A stretch of 64,000 bases of DNA from Endocalyx cinctus (GCA_001600455.1 BCKC01000008.1:397235-461234), one strand, 5' to 3'; counted from the first letter of the stretch, positions 22,947 to 34,714 are shown. Translations and numbers: made by a program. The notes: a model not told the origin generated them from the sequence alone.

Positions 22947-24489
22947 CACTTAACCGTCTTTGCAACATTCTCTACTGGAGGCGAGCTCGCAGCCCATAAT
23001 TAGAAGGACTTGACGTTCAGGAATATCGGGGTAACCGGGATGATAATTTTGTAAGGTGCTCAGATGAGTTTCGAAGCTACATGTGCCTGAGTTTACGAAG
23101 GGTCTTCTACAAGTACACGCCTCTATGGAACTATCTTTAAACCCCCCCTGTCGTTTTCTTATCTTATCGTTAAGTTACAGTAAAAATTGTAAACTCAGGA
23201 CGTTCTGTGGGCTGTATGTCAGCCGCTAGCAGCTGGTGGCAGCTGCGCTGCTACCCCGCGCATGTATATAATACTTAGCAGATGTGTGCGAAGCACACAT
23301 AACCATTAATCAATCAACTTTAACACTCACACTTCTAGTACAATTTTAGCTTATAAGTATATGATCACCACGAAATTATGCTTAATCTATTCTTGCACTC
23401 GCATCCATATTTGTCCCAGCTTCTTATGGACTTTGAGAAGCTCGCCTCGTTACCCATTAAAATTCCGATATCGAAGTGAGGAAACTGAGCTATCCTGAGC
23501 AGCCCCTGATTCGCTGAGCAGAGCTCCGCAAACGAAAATGGTAATTCTGGTATAGAGACCATTTTTGTTATATATTATAGTGTCTAATTTTATTCTTTTC
23601 TTATTGATACTTTTGGTACAGTATAGTCCAGTATAATATATACACACTTTCAGAATGGTATAAGACATATTAGACAGAAATAGATTAAAGCTCAAGCAAG
23701 TGGGGAGATCTCCTTTGCCTGTTAGGGGTCGTAGTTACATAAAATTTTTACGTTATTTTTCAAGTTTCTCACTTGAATGGAGAAAAAAAAGCGAAAAAGA
23801 AAAGGAGGCTGACTATCACATGTTTTAACAAAGACTTTTCGTTAATGAAAAATACGAATGTGTCAGTCCTTATTGGCGAATGGAATTCTATACACAGGCA
23901 GACAGGTTCAGAGCATAAGTTAATCGTAGATCTAGCGGCCGAGCCTAGATCAAGTGCTTACATTAGCTGTAATGGTATACAGCCGCCAAGCTGCCAAGAA
24001 ATAGACGAGTGCCACACACCGTTCAAATGCTTCTAGAAACGACCCAGACTAAGTAGTTCAGGGGTCGTTGAAGCGGCGCGAGCTCCTGCCTTAACTAGGT
24101 TATATATATATTTGTATGTGTGTATGTTATATATCTGACCAAAAGTTGAGCCCGAGAGATCGGCTGCCCGGCTACTGGGTCATAACTGCGCCAAAGAGCC
24201 TCCTTGAATATTTTCTTAGCTGTCTCCGCTAGCATTGATCAAGTGGGGCCGCTTCGGCCGCTTCTACCGCTGGTCTTAATAATATCACGAGACCTCATCA
24301 CCTCGGAAGGACGAAAGCCGGCCGTTTCCCGGTCCCTGGCTCTGAGCATATGGCGATTCGTCGTCCTCGTATATGAGATAGGGTCTCTTTCTGCGAGTAT
24401 TTAAAGATCTCTCCACGTCCTAATCTATCTGTTCAAGTTGACAGACTGATCTTTATACCTTGTTGTTTACAATTCGTTGTATCGCCGAA
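22947..24489. other. Intergenic region with a MITE copy
   Basis: It contains the MITE-like copy at 23086-23199 and, at about 22970-22995, a separate piece resembling the flank of the inverted element at 16110 (GAGCTCGCAGCCCA). The remainder is AT-rich and has no recognised gene; it ends in the chitinase promoter. Confidence 0.5.
23086..23199 (+). mobile_element. MITE-like element, third copy
   Basis: A 114-bp unit with the same 11-bp inverted ends (CCTGAGTTTAC / GTAAACTCAGG) and internal GGAACTATCTTTAAA and CCTGTCGTTTTCTTATCTTA as the copies at 15770 and 16145. The right flank ACGTTCTGTGGGCTG is also shared. No obvious target-site duplication. Confidence 0.7.
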
Positions 24490-27288
24490 ATGTTGCGATT
24501 CAAAATACTCGACGCCATCGGCGTCGCTCTTTTTGCTACTCGGAGCGTTTTGGCAGCGGGATCTCCAGGTCTGACCCATCAGATACCAGAACATGCCCCA
24601 CCTCATGTAGTTTACGATACTTCACCGACCACAAATTCCACCATGGAAATCAGTAGTCGAGACATGTCCCCTGTGTTTGGCAGCATTTTCGGAAAGAGGC
24701 AGCGGGAAGAGGATGAAAACGGCGCACTTCTTTGTAAGAAAGCGCCATGTGTTGACCACAGGTATGAACTTGCATCTTCGACCAAAAACTTTGTCTTAAA
24801 AGATTGCGGCAGACAAAACTTTCTAACATTATTATTCTCTAAAGTTGTTGTGGTCCTGAGGGTACGTGCGGTTACGGACCAGACTTTTGCGGCGACGGAT
24901 GTACGAGCAACTGCGATGCGGAGGCTATGTGCGGCAAGTTCTCCGGAGATGGGGGTACGGTTAAATGCGGCATGAACCTATGCTGTAGCTGGGGTAAGCT
25001 ATCACTTGACAAGAATGTCTCTTACCGAGTATTCATTTGCTAATTATGAGTATCTAGGCGGATGGTGTGGCACAGCTGACGTCCATTGTATCGGACCCAA
25101 TGAATTTACTCCTTGCCAAGAAGGATTTGGTGCTTGTGAAATTATTCGCCCTAATACTTGTGGTGAGGGTTCCATGACCACCAGTGGTCGAACCGTTGGG
25201 TATTACCTCGCTTCAAATGTCCGGGACCGCATATGCAACCGTATCGCGCCCAAAGATATACGCACAGACGGCTATACCCATCTTTTTTTCTCATTCGCTT
25301 CCATGAATCCAGACACATTTAAAATCAAGCCTTGGGACGATGCCGACATCCCCCTTATGAAAGAATTCACCGCTCTCAAAACCGATACTATGCAAACCTG
25401 GATCGCCGTGGGAGGTTATACTTTTAGTGATCCCGGCCCCACTCACACCACCTGGAGTGATATGTGTTCGACGGCCCAAAACCGCGCTTCTTTCATCCAA
25501 TCGGCGAGAGAATTCATGGACGAGTACGGCTTTACAGGTATTGACCTGGACTGGGAATACCCGGTTGCGAGTGAGCGAGGCGGCTCTAAAGGGGACGTGG
25601 AGAACTTTGCCAAACTCATCAAGGAGATGAGAGAGGCGTACGGAAGCAATTACGGTATCAGCGTCACCCTCGCTCCCGATTACTGGTATCTCCGGTACTT
25701 CGACGCAAAGGCGATGGAGCCGTACGTCGACTTTCTCGGTTTCATGGCTTACGATCTACATGGATTCTGGGATGCCGATGTCGAAGCTCTAGGTTCGCTG
25801 GTACGTGGTCAGGCTGATGTTCGGGAAATCTATAACAATACCTTACCCTTGTGGTACGCCGGCCTCGACCCGGGCAAGATCAATTTCGGCCTCGCTTGGT
25901 ATGGCCGAGGTTATACGCTTGAAAGTGAGTGAATAAAGATCACTGTTCTATTATAAGACTCTTCGTTGCTGACATGCTTTTTCTTCACCAGACCCGAGTT
26001 GCAACGAGCTTGGTTGTGGGTTTATTGGCCCAAGTAAACCGGCCGAGTGTACTGCCAGTGCAAGTGTCATGTCTCTAACCGAGATCAAAAAGCTGATAGA
26101 AGAAAAGGGGATTGAACCTCGTCTTAATAAGGAATCATTGATGAAAGAACTCGTTTGGGACGATCAGTGGATCGGCTATGATGACGAGGAGACGCATGAT
26201 CTAAAGCGAAAATTCGCTAATAATCTATGCTTCGGTGGCACCATGGCCTGGTCCGTCGATTTCAACTCGGGTTCCGGTGATTCCGACAGCGCACCTATAT
26301 CTACCGATGGGCGGTGCGGTCTAGAGTACGGCGGCGCCAAGTGCGAAGGAAGTGGTTACGGTAATTGTTGCTCGGTCGCGGGCTATTGCGGTAGCTCTGA
26401 TGCCCACTGCGGCTCTGGCTGTCAAGGGGGAGACTGTTTAGAAGGGGTCGAAACGACCGATGGCTCATGTGGTGCTGCTCATCACAACTCGATCTGCGGT
26501 GGATGGAAAGACGGCAACTGTTGCTCGTCCTCCGGCTATTGTGGCAGTGGGGAGGCTTACTGTGGCGCTGGCTGCCAAAGCGGTGATTGTTTGGAAAAGC
26601 CTCCGGGTGGTACCACGACAAAGACAACATTGAGACCAACAAAGACGACGACCACGTCGACCCCGACCAAGGTGCCGCCTAACCCGACGAAGGACCCGCC
26701 CCCAGTACCAACATTAGAACCTACGGAAACAGAGACAGATCACCCCGGATCTACTTGCGCTTCCTCAACCACGTCGCAATCTTGTAATGGGAGCGGTGGT
26801 CACCAGGTCTGTACCACCACCACATCTTGCACAGAATGGGAACCAACCCTAGTACCACAACCTCCTTCAGTGCCACCTTGCAGCGAGTTTTATGTGGCTG
26901 TTTCGGGTAGAGCTTTCGGTGGTACCAGCATCACGGGAAAGTGGGTATTAGAGGGAGAAACTGTGTGCAGCGAGACAAAGGACTGTTATGCTTGCACTGG
27001 GACAAGTTTTAAGTGCAATGATGGATATTCTTTCAGGATGACCAATGAGAATAATCCACTCGAGGGTATTGAGATATGGTGGGACTCGGTAGAGCATACG
27101 GGGCAAGATAAAATTGACCTTGAAGATTATACGTCTTCAGTATGCGTGATAAGTAAGTATCAAAAGCTATTTACCCTCCAATCATCATGACGCGATACTA
27201 ATAATTGAAATTTATAGATCCACCTCTCACTTGTTATGATTATTCTTACCGAGGATATAGAGGTCTCTGCGGCCCACCTCCCGGATGA
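24490..27288 (+). CDS. Secreted GH18 chitinase with hevein (CBM18) modules, subgroup-C-like
   Basis: Five exons, 24490-24761, 24845-24993, 25058-25924, 25992-27152 and 27218-27288; 839 residues, all phases consistent. A signal peptide (MLRFKILDAIGVALFATRSV) is followed by an N-terminal hevein-type Cys-rich module spread over exons 2-3 (CCGPEGTCGYGPDFCGDGC ... CCSWGGWCGTADVHC). The GH18 barrel runs from about residue 195 (TVGYYLASN) to about 500, with the catalytic strand GFTGIDLDWEYP (acid Glu near residue 309) and the MAYDLHGFWD and LAWYGRGYTL blocks. Two more CBM18 modules lie at about 535-580 and 585-630, then a Thr/Pro linker and a C-terminal Cys-containing domain of unknown fold. This architecture matches the chitinases annotated as killer-toxin alpha/beta subunit-like. 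Such enzymes act on chitin in walls of fungi or arthropods. It converges on the secreted-protein gene at 27885-30072. Confidence 0.92.
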
Positions 27289-27589
27289 TCAAATCTCGAT
27301 AGAGCGAGCTTACAAGACCTAATGAAGAGACGGATGAACAATCATAATTTTCTCGCGTAAATAACACTCATTGTATGTACCCTTAATATTATAGATAAAC
27401 CTTTTTTTAAGAAAAAAAAAAAAAAAAAAAGACAGACATGGTTCGTGAATCCTTCAAGTCGTTTCTGAAAATGATGGAGTCTTCATCAGCAATGGAACAT
27501 TTATTCACAGGAATAATGAAGTTATTTTCTAATGTGATTGCTTTCAATAACATAAAAAGTGTGTTAGGGAAAGGTTGATACACATCTGC

Positions 27590-27862
27590 TGTGACGGAGA
27601 AGTGGGACTAAATGGGACCTGGTATCGGAGACGTAAAATTAAGGGGTGGAATCAAGCTTACTGACCCGGTCTGAGTGATTGACCAATCCTATAGTTACGT
27701 ATTTACCAGCTCAGGAAGCATTATAAATAAGGTGCTGAGCTCTAGTTCGATTCATAGAAGTAGATAGATCCTTAAGCCCTAATTCAATGAAGTAGTTACA
27801 TAGTACATTCTAGATGATCGCCAAGCTCACAAGCCTCCTCCATAAGCTCTAAAGCTCTCATA
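27590..27862 (+). repeat. Solo-LTR-like dispersed repeat, copy C
   Basis: About 273 bp starting TGTGACGGAGAAGTGGGACT and ending near CTCTCATA, in the 600-bp gap between the 3' ends of the chitinase and its neighbour. It appears the least mutated of the four long copies. The flanks TCTGC and GCTAA do not match, so no target duplication is visible. Confidence 0.75.
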
Positions 27863-27884
27863 GCTAAGTATAAGCAAAACACGT

Positions 27885-30072
27885 CTAACCACCAGGCGAT
27901 CCTCGCTTACAATTTCTAAACGCACAAGATTGATACGCAAATGTACCACATTGATTCTTCACCTCACCTCCGTTCCACGTGCACGTATTCTTAATAGCCT
28001 CGAACGCCGGAGAGCAGAGTGCGTCAATCCTTCTAGCCACCTTGTCATCATCGGTAGCACCATTCTGTTTGAAAAGATACCCGCAGTCCTCAGGCGCATC
28101 TTCCGCCTTGTCAAACCAAGCACCGTAGGTGTTGAACTGGGCGGGATCTTGAATACCAATGTCATGTAAGCCGGGACAACGAACCTCTATTGTCCCCATA
28201 CTCGCATCTGATCTGCAAACGGCGTCCCACTCGGGCGCGCCTGCATGGCAGATCTTGATGAGCTCGTCGAGCTCCGGATGAATATGCGGGGGACCGTGGG
28301 TCGGATAGCAGGAGGGCTTTTCGGTGGGCGTGCCGTCTTGAATACTGGTCATGGTAGCGGTTGCGTCGGGACAGACGGTTGTTGTCTTGCCCAGGTACGT
28401 CGTTTTGATCTTACCATGCATTGCGTCATCATTACAGGTGCAATACGGTTCCAGATCATAGCTATAGTAGTTAAGTGGGTTAATAAGTCAGTTTAAGGGG
28501 TCTTCGTCTCAAAACGGGGGAGATATCCTTTACTTACCTTGACTCCAATCTACAGGAAGTGACTACGGTTTCCTTCGGTCTCTTAGTGAGGCTGATCGTT
28601 TGCGTCGGCATCGTGGAGTATGCGCATGCCATGTCGCCCTCTCCTGTCATGGTAGGGAAGTTACCCTTCGTCTTAGTATTACTCTCAACACTCGAGCAAA
28701 AGCAGAAGGCGGATGGCTCGGCGATTGGTTTGCCATCAAATCCATCGCCATGAGTATTGCGGAAACATTGGGGAGGGATGATTTCCGGCAGACTGGCTTC
28801 GAGCTCTTTCAGGATAATCTGTTGCTCGTCGAGCCATGCTTTATCCTTAACAACATTTTCGATCATTCTTTTGGTCCACTTGACGCAGGGACAGTTCTTA
28901 TTTTTACCCTAATAATTAATTGTTAGATATAGGAAAGAAGGGTTTGCGATGAATAAGAGAGGAGTGTGGACCTACCTCTGCTTGGCAAACTTTTTGCTCT
29001 CCCTTACAATCCGTGTCATCGCAGGCTGGCTTTAGGGGTATTAGTCACTGGATTAAGTTGTAGATACCGACAACCGTCGTCTAGAATACATACTGAGTTC
29101 TCATCAACAGTAGCTGAAGGATTACATGACGAAGTTGACGTCGAAGTCGGCTCCACCGTTGTTGTTGGTTGGTCGGTATTTTCATCATCATGTTTCTCAG
29201 GCTCCCCAAACCGGCCATCATCAAATTTAAACTTGTAAGCCACATCGGTTATGGCCTCGGTCACCGGGCTCGTCAAAGCCCCAGACACAGCCGCGGCAGC
29301 CAACATGATGGCGAATCTGTTCCTGTAGGCGTTCGTTTTGAGGACCTGAAAGGCGTTTCTCAGGATTTCAGGTGCGTTGTTTGCGAGCTCGAGCGCGAAA
29401 TCATCCCAAGCTCCTGGGTTGATAAGGGCAAGAGTTTCGTCATTCTGGGCGGCACCTTGGATTGCATTGATCATGCAACTCATGGCTAGGCGAGAAGGGA
29501 AAAGTCAGTACTATTGTTTCTTTTCAAACGACGTTGGAAAGTTAAAGCATACTATCGCGCTTCCTCAGCCTCGCTCCAACCCCGCAAGATGCAGCGGCTC
29601 CTTTAATTATGACATCCAGCTCCTTTTGAAGCGAATCGGATAGGAGGACCGTGACATCCCCGACTTCAACTCCTTCCGAAGCTACGGTTGCGGTGACGAC
29701 AGCGATCTGTGGTTTGACTACTGAGGTTGTTGCAACGTTGTTCACGGTACTGGTAAGGGTCGATTCTGTTAAGAACTCCTCGTTGACACCAATCCACTGT
29801 TAATATCTTGGTCAGTCTTGTATTGCAGAAGTACCGCAGGGGCTTAAGGGTATGGATATTGGGAAATGCTATACCTTTGTGGTACTGCCCTCCATAGTGA
29901 GGTAATTCGTGTCCACGCCAATAGGGGCGCCATATTCTTGATGAATTTCAATTCTGTTTGTATTATCCTGACGCTTGACCATCCACCTGGGGGCTGCTGT
30001 GATACGGGGATAGTGGGCCTGTGCTAAGCCCAACAAGGCGACGCCAAAAGGGAGTGTTATTTGCCAATGCAT
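27885..30072 (-). CDS. Secreted cysteine-rich protein of unknown function beside the chitinase
   Basis: Six exons on the minus strand: 29875-30072, 29553-29796, 29094-29485, 28976-29029, 28538-28908 and 27885-28461; 611 residues with phases that agree throughout. It begins with a signal peptide (MHWQITLPFGVALLGLAQA) and a likely Kex2 site (MVKRQ, near residue 34). An N-terminal Val/Thr-rich part is followed by a moderately hydrophobic segment (FAIMLAAAAVSGAL, about residue 205), a Thr/Pro-rich linker (DQPTTTVEPTSTSTSSC), then a Cys-rich half including CPCVKWTKRMIENVV, FCFCSSVESNTKTKG, PYCTCNDD and CHAGAPEWDAVCRS. I recognise no catalytic motif. Its convergent position next to a multi-modular chitinase suggests a related role on fungal or host walls, but this is inference from neighbourhood only. 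Confidence 0.75.
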
Positions 30073-30910
30073 AGCTGCTGTAGATAATAACTGCAGCCTA
30101 CTTGTGCGTAATCACATGAATTAATAATTTTATAGGAGATAAATGGGGAAAATGCTAGGAATATTTGGATAAAATAGATGGCATGGCGCAGATATTTATA
30201 TTAATTAATGTAGGGAAGAGTTACGAAGATTCCCGCCTAGCCCGATAAAACTCTATTATCGTGCTGTTGTGGTTGTGCCCGCTACCTCCAACAACTTACA
30301 CTAGGTTCCCTTACTGCATAGCCATGTAACGATCCTTCATTCCTACACTTTCAGCTTCGCGATATGGCGAAGCTCATTGTTGATAATACAACCACCGGGG
30401 TTTCCGGGTTGCCGCTGATACACGGCCTCGGAACTCATAGGATCACCAACATCGTCCTTGGCGGGCCATGGAACGCATAGGATCACCAACATCGTTCTTG
30501 GCGGGCCATGGAACTGCCGGTATCACCAACATCGTCCTTGGCTATGTGTTACATAGATAATTAAAGACAATGTGTAATTACAACCGGGACATTTTGTCAC
30601 TTGATCTTTTTATATTAAGCATCTTCCTTCTTTAAATAGATTCGTTGAATTTATGCCGTTTCATAGAAGTTGTCCTGTTTATCTTTAGAAGTAACAGCTC
30701 ATCAACGATGGCGCAGCATTGCGTAAAGCCAACAAGAGCTATCACTAAGTCGGCCTGTCAGGGTCTCAAAGTATTTAGCTGTTGAAGTATAGATATGTCC
30801 TGTTTCCTTGCCATTGGGTACACTTGTTAATAAAGTTTAATTACTCTTCTTCGTATTTTTTGATCACGGAACCAGATTTTATATACTTATCACTATTACA
30901 ACTCTAAGAG
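30073..30910. other. Intergenic region with a 40-bp tandem repeat
   Basis: Shared upstream region of two divergent secreted-protein genes (start at 30072 on minus, 30911 on plus). It holds the minisatellite at 30431-30542. No other gene was recognised. Confidence 0.5.
30431..30542 (+). repeat. 40-bp tandem repeat, about 2.8 units
   Basis: Units start at 30431, 30471 and 30511, each of the form GAAC..CATAGGATCACCAAC followed by ATCGTCCTTGGCGGGCCATG; the third is cut after GGC. Units 1 and 2 differ at two visible positions. Confidence 0.85.
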
Positions 30911-32373
30911 ATGGTTTCATTCAATATCCTTAAGTGGAAACTTGCAAGTTCCCTGCTTGCTTTAATGCTTCTCTTGACGAAGCAATGCTATGCAGGATAT
31001 GTCATTGATTCGGACTGGTAGGCTAACACACCTGATTTACCCCATTTTATAATATGTCAGTAACTCTTGTTAACCCAAGTATAGTAAGCTGCCAACTGGT
31101 CCTTATCCTACCAATATTTTTTGGGTACTTACACCACCAGGCTCCGACGTTCAACGCACCTTTATCGAGAACGCATTCTTTTCTGCCAATACCCTTGTAT
31201 CTCTTGCCAAAAGCTATGCGAATGAGGGATATAGTTCAGACGGAACGCAATTATTTCAGTGGTTATACGGCACTCAAAGACTTGATTTGATGCGAACGAG
31301 TGTACATAGTACGTTCTCTTCCTAGCAGAAAATTTGGTTTTTGTCGCCTCAATAAATCTTGTTCTCGCTTACTGGGAGATAAACAGTAATCCTGGACGGC
31401 ATATCGCGGAATGCAAATCCTGTCGTAGGCGAGCCCCAGGGAGGAGATAGTACATCTGCCGATGTTGTGAGTCTCTAATTACCTATGGACGGGTAAATAG
31501 GTAACCCTTACTGGTATAAATACTGATCACGCTTGTCAGCGAGTCTTTTGCACCTATAATCGCCTGCGAGAAGGGAAGGCCCAGGCTAATGGCGAGAAAC
31601 GAATGTTTGATACAGGTGAGAAAAGCCCGGAAGCTCTCACCCTAGCCTTACACTCCAACTGGGACTCAAAGCTTTACTAATGAAAATTCAATATCAATCC
31701 TTAGTGACCAAGGAGTTCCTCAGAGCTAAGTTCGACTGCACTAGTGCCCTAGCCTGGACAGCCGTTCCAAATGACCTGGATTCAGAGGAGCTAGATACTC
31801 TACAGATCTGCCCTTGGTTTCTTGATTATGCTATAAAGCAAAGTCGCCAGTTCCAAAACCAGTTTAAAGCCGGTGCGATAGCAACGATGATAGCGAATTT
31901 GAAGCTAGACAGACTCGCGACTTGGGTTCTATATACTCCTGTCGATCTGTTCCAATTGTTTGACAAGGTCATGATCCATGAGGTGAGATCCCAACCCCTA
32001 GTGGCGGGTCTGTACCGAATAACAACTAACCTGAGATAAAAAGCTTGCACATACGCGACAGGGCCGGGAATTAGAGGATATCGGAGGCTACTCGGGATAT
32101 GGTACGTTTTTAGAGAATATATTGTTCTTTTTGGGGAGCGAAAAGAGAATTAATATCATTCTTAGGATGGAAGAACTGTCGCAAGCTATCTACCGGAGGT
32201 ATGCCACATAGGAACGCCGGTAAGTTCTCTCTTAGGTCTTCTACTTACCTGTCATAAAATTCTGACACTACCTCTTAGATACTATCGCTTTATTTGCTTC
32301 TATCTCTGGCCTGATTCATAAGGGCGGTATGGTACGTGAGGATGGGAGCTTTGTGGAGGGGCCAAGTGAATAG
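30911..32373 (+). CDS. Secreted zinc metallopeptidase with HELAH motif (M35/LysMEP-like)
   Basis: Eight short exons: 30911-31017, 31085-31308, 31387-31466, 31540-31615, 31705-31982, 32044-32101, 32166-32219 and 32279-32373. All phases fit and give 323 residues. The protein starts with a signal peptide (LASSLLALMLLLTKQCYAG). The intron after codon 255 splits the active site; joined, it reads MIHELAHTRQG, an HExxH zincin motif with H254, E255 and H258. About nine residues on, LEDIGGYSGYGWKNC resembles the aspzincin GTxDxxYG element that supplies the third ligand (candidate D267). A closing NADTIALFASISGL block fits secreted deuterolysin or lysine-specific metallo-endopeptidase relatives. Four or more cysteines suggest disulfides. 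The likely role is extracellular proteolysis. The zincin call is good; the exact family is inferred. Confidence 0.82.
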
Positions 32374-33026
32374 TCACGTTAAGCACCATGTAGCTTTTCC
32401 TCCCAATGGAAGGACGCTATCCTGTATTCTACTTTCTTCATCTTTGCTACGTACGTTCTCTCGCCAGATTCAGATAGATCAGTCTCTCTTGATACACTGC
32501 ATTTAGAGCCCAGAGCCTCCCGTTGTGAAAAAACGGGTCTCCTAGTTTGATGACTGAAAGTTAAAGTGCCGGTCGTTATTTTGAGGTTTCATTGATAGTT
32601 CGATGTTTTAACAGGGAGGTTAATTAGTTGCAAGACAGGCTAAAGGAAAGCTTATTAAGATTAAGATTGGTATACACAACTCTCCTCTTAAAGTCCTGAT
32701 AACTATTAAAGTGTTAGAGCTTATGGACGTGGATTGGGAGCTTGGCAATCATATTAAGTATACTGTGTAAATATCTCATTGAATTAGGGCTTAAGGATCT
32801 ATCTACTTCTATGAATCGAACGAGAGATCAGCACCCTATTTATAATGCTTTCAGAGCCGTAGTATCTATCTAGTTATAGGATTGGTCAAATCTCCTAGAC
32901 CGGGTTGGTGAGATTGCTTCCACCCCTTATTAGTACACCCCTTATTAGTATTACAACTCCGAAACAAGGTCCCATCCAGTTCCACTTCTCCGTCACAGAA
33001 CTTTAGTACGTATTTGCAGAGTACCT
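32374..33026. other. Intergenic region with reverse LTR copy
   Basis: Mostly occupied by LTR copy D (32704-32997). The rest is AT-rich, with no recognised gene. Confidence 0.5.
32704..32997 (-). repeat. Solo-LTR-like dispersed repeat, copy D (reverse)
   Basis: Reverse-oriented copy of the 263-bp LTR family, ending on the plus strand at CTCCGTCACA. It carries an extra tandem duplication (CACCCCTTATTAGTA, partly repeated near 32925-32950), which makes it longer than the others. The outer end reads TTTAATA instead of CA, compatible with C-to-T decay. No 5-bp duplication; a 4-bp AACT occurs on both sides if the boundary is moved one base. Confidence 0.7.
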
Positions 33027-33844
33027 CTAATGGGGTTCATCACTCATTACCCGGCGGATAATAGTACATGGCAGTGTCTCCTCACGCGTGGAGGCCGCGG
33101 CTAGGAAAGGAAGAATAAGCTCGAAATGCAAAGGACGCGTCACCTTTTTGACGTCTTCCCACAGAGTCCATTCTAGCTCTGTCCATTCCGTGGCTTGAAA
33201 TGCTGCAGGAATTCTCAATTCAACTCTCAGCCACTTAAGATTTTCCATGGCCGCCAGAGCACGCCAAACCTCTACCCAAGTGATCTCACGCTTGCCACGG
33301 TATTTCGATTTGAGGTAGAGGGGCCAGGTTATGTGCCAGGTAATGTTGACCTGGCTAATATGGGCGAAATGAGTCAGCGGCAGGCGTTCAGGCATGACCG
33401 CAATGCATCGCGGAGCCAACGAGAAGTCGAAAAGCATCTCGCGATACAGAGTATATATGCATTCGAAGTAGCTGGCGAGATGGTCAGTAGGGGAAAAGAG
33501 AGACATGAACAAATGAGATGGGAGATATACATCTTCTTGCATGCTAATAGTAGCGATACATGGTCGCAGAACATCTTTTCCTTACTACACACATTGAAAT
33601 GAGGGCCTAGGTCCTCTTTTGTGCATACATATGCGCGAAGCTTCTTGCGGACTCGGTGGATGTGGACCTTATAACTACGGAAGCAAGTCTCCCATATTTC
33701 CTGACGTAGCTCAGGAGGGAGACGGAGTAGAATCGATGCATTCTGGTCTTTGGTCGCGCGAGGTGAGATGGGCCTCGGTGGGAGAAAAGGTACCAGATTA
33801 CGAGCCTTGATGAGGAGCTCGTATAAGCTGAGACACGGCGACAT
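33027..33844 (-). CDS. DUF7730/2EXR-like (F-box-like) fungal protein
   Basis: Two exons, 33531-33844 and 33027-33471, joined by a 59-bp intron with an ACTGAC branch site; 252 residues. The segment ILLRLPPELRQEIWETCF followed by LLLACKKIYFECIYTLYREM is the N-terminal signature of a large fungal family (DUF7730/2EXR) related to F-box proteins: an LPPE-R helix, then a helix ending in a conserved cysteine and Tyr/Glu region. The remainder includes conserved aromatic strand segments (VNITWHITWPLYLK, WVEVWRALAAMENLKWLRVE). Biochemical functions are unknown; proteins of this type are expanded in accessory regions of ascomycete genomes. A basic loop with several His/Arg (SYKVHIHRVRKKLRAYV) follows the motif. 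Confidence 0.65.
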
Positions 33845-34699
33845 AGCAGTGTGTCGGTAGTAAACAGCGTGAAGGTCAAGAAATCTGAATCTGATTGATC
33901 TTAAATGGAGTGCTGTGTATTGAGCATGAGAAATAGAAGGAAGAATCTGTTCTGTGCTACAGGAACGGAGTAGAATCCTAATAATGCTTGTGGATCAATA
34001 CAGTACTAAAGTAGGAATATACATACTGTAATGAGGGACAGCCAACACAATAGTTATATCCATGGATAAGGCAAGGGTGTGATGTTGTCGCAAACCAGAA
34101 ACCAACAATTAATAGCCAAGAGTCCAAGACTGTAGGATTGCTAACATTGGGTAGTGTAATCAACAACTGCAGATAACATACAGTACCTATCCTTTTAAAC
34201 TGTCAAGTAAACACCGCCAAGACACCAATCCAGCTTTGTCTCCCATCAGCTGTAGCCACCTGCTCTTTCAAGTAGGTGGGGCAATTTCACTTTCCGGCTT
34301 CAGTAAGTAAATTAGCTAAGCACTTCTTTGCCTACTGAACAAGACAGTTGGCCACAGCTGATCAAGACTAGAAATATATTGGTGTCTTGGCGGTGCTGAC
34401 TTGACGGTTAAAGGGATGGATCCATGGATATTATTACATGGTATCGTCAACATCGTGACTGGTTTTATCTTGGCGTTTCTTACATTGTACAAATTACCAC
34501 ATTCATTGTAGGGGATGTACTTAAGTATAAATTGGAACCTATCATAAACTTTTAATGTTGGTCCTGTTCTACAGTCCTCACTCAACGGCTTGTCAGATTG
34601 TACAAGATTAGTGTCTCGTTAAACCGGCAGACCTCTATTAACGAGTAGCCTTGCGTCCAGATGATAGTGATACCACGAGCCTCGACATTTACGTGAGCC
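33845..34699. other. Intergenic region
   Basis: No gene or repeat recognised. A near-inverted pair, ACCGCCAAGACACCAAT (about 34213) and ATTGGTGTCTTGGCGGT (about 34378), forms a 17-bp perfect inverted repeat with about 150 bp between the arms. Confidence 0.5.
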
Positions 34700-34714
34700 A
34701 TTGGCACGCGGATC

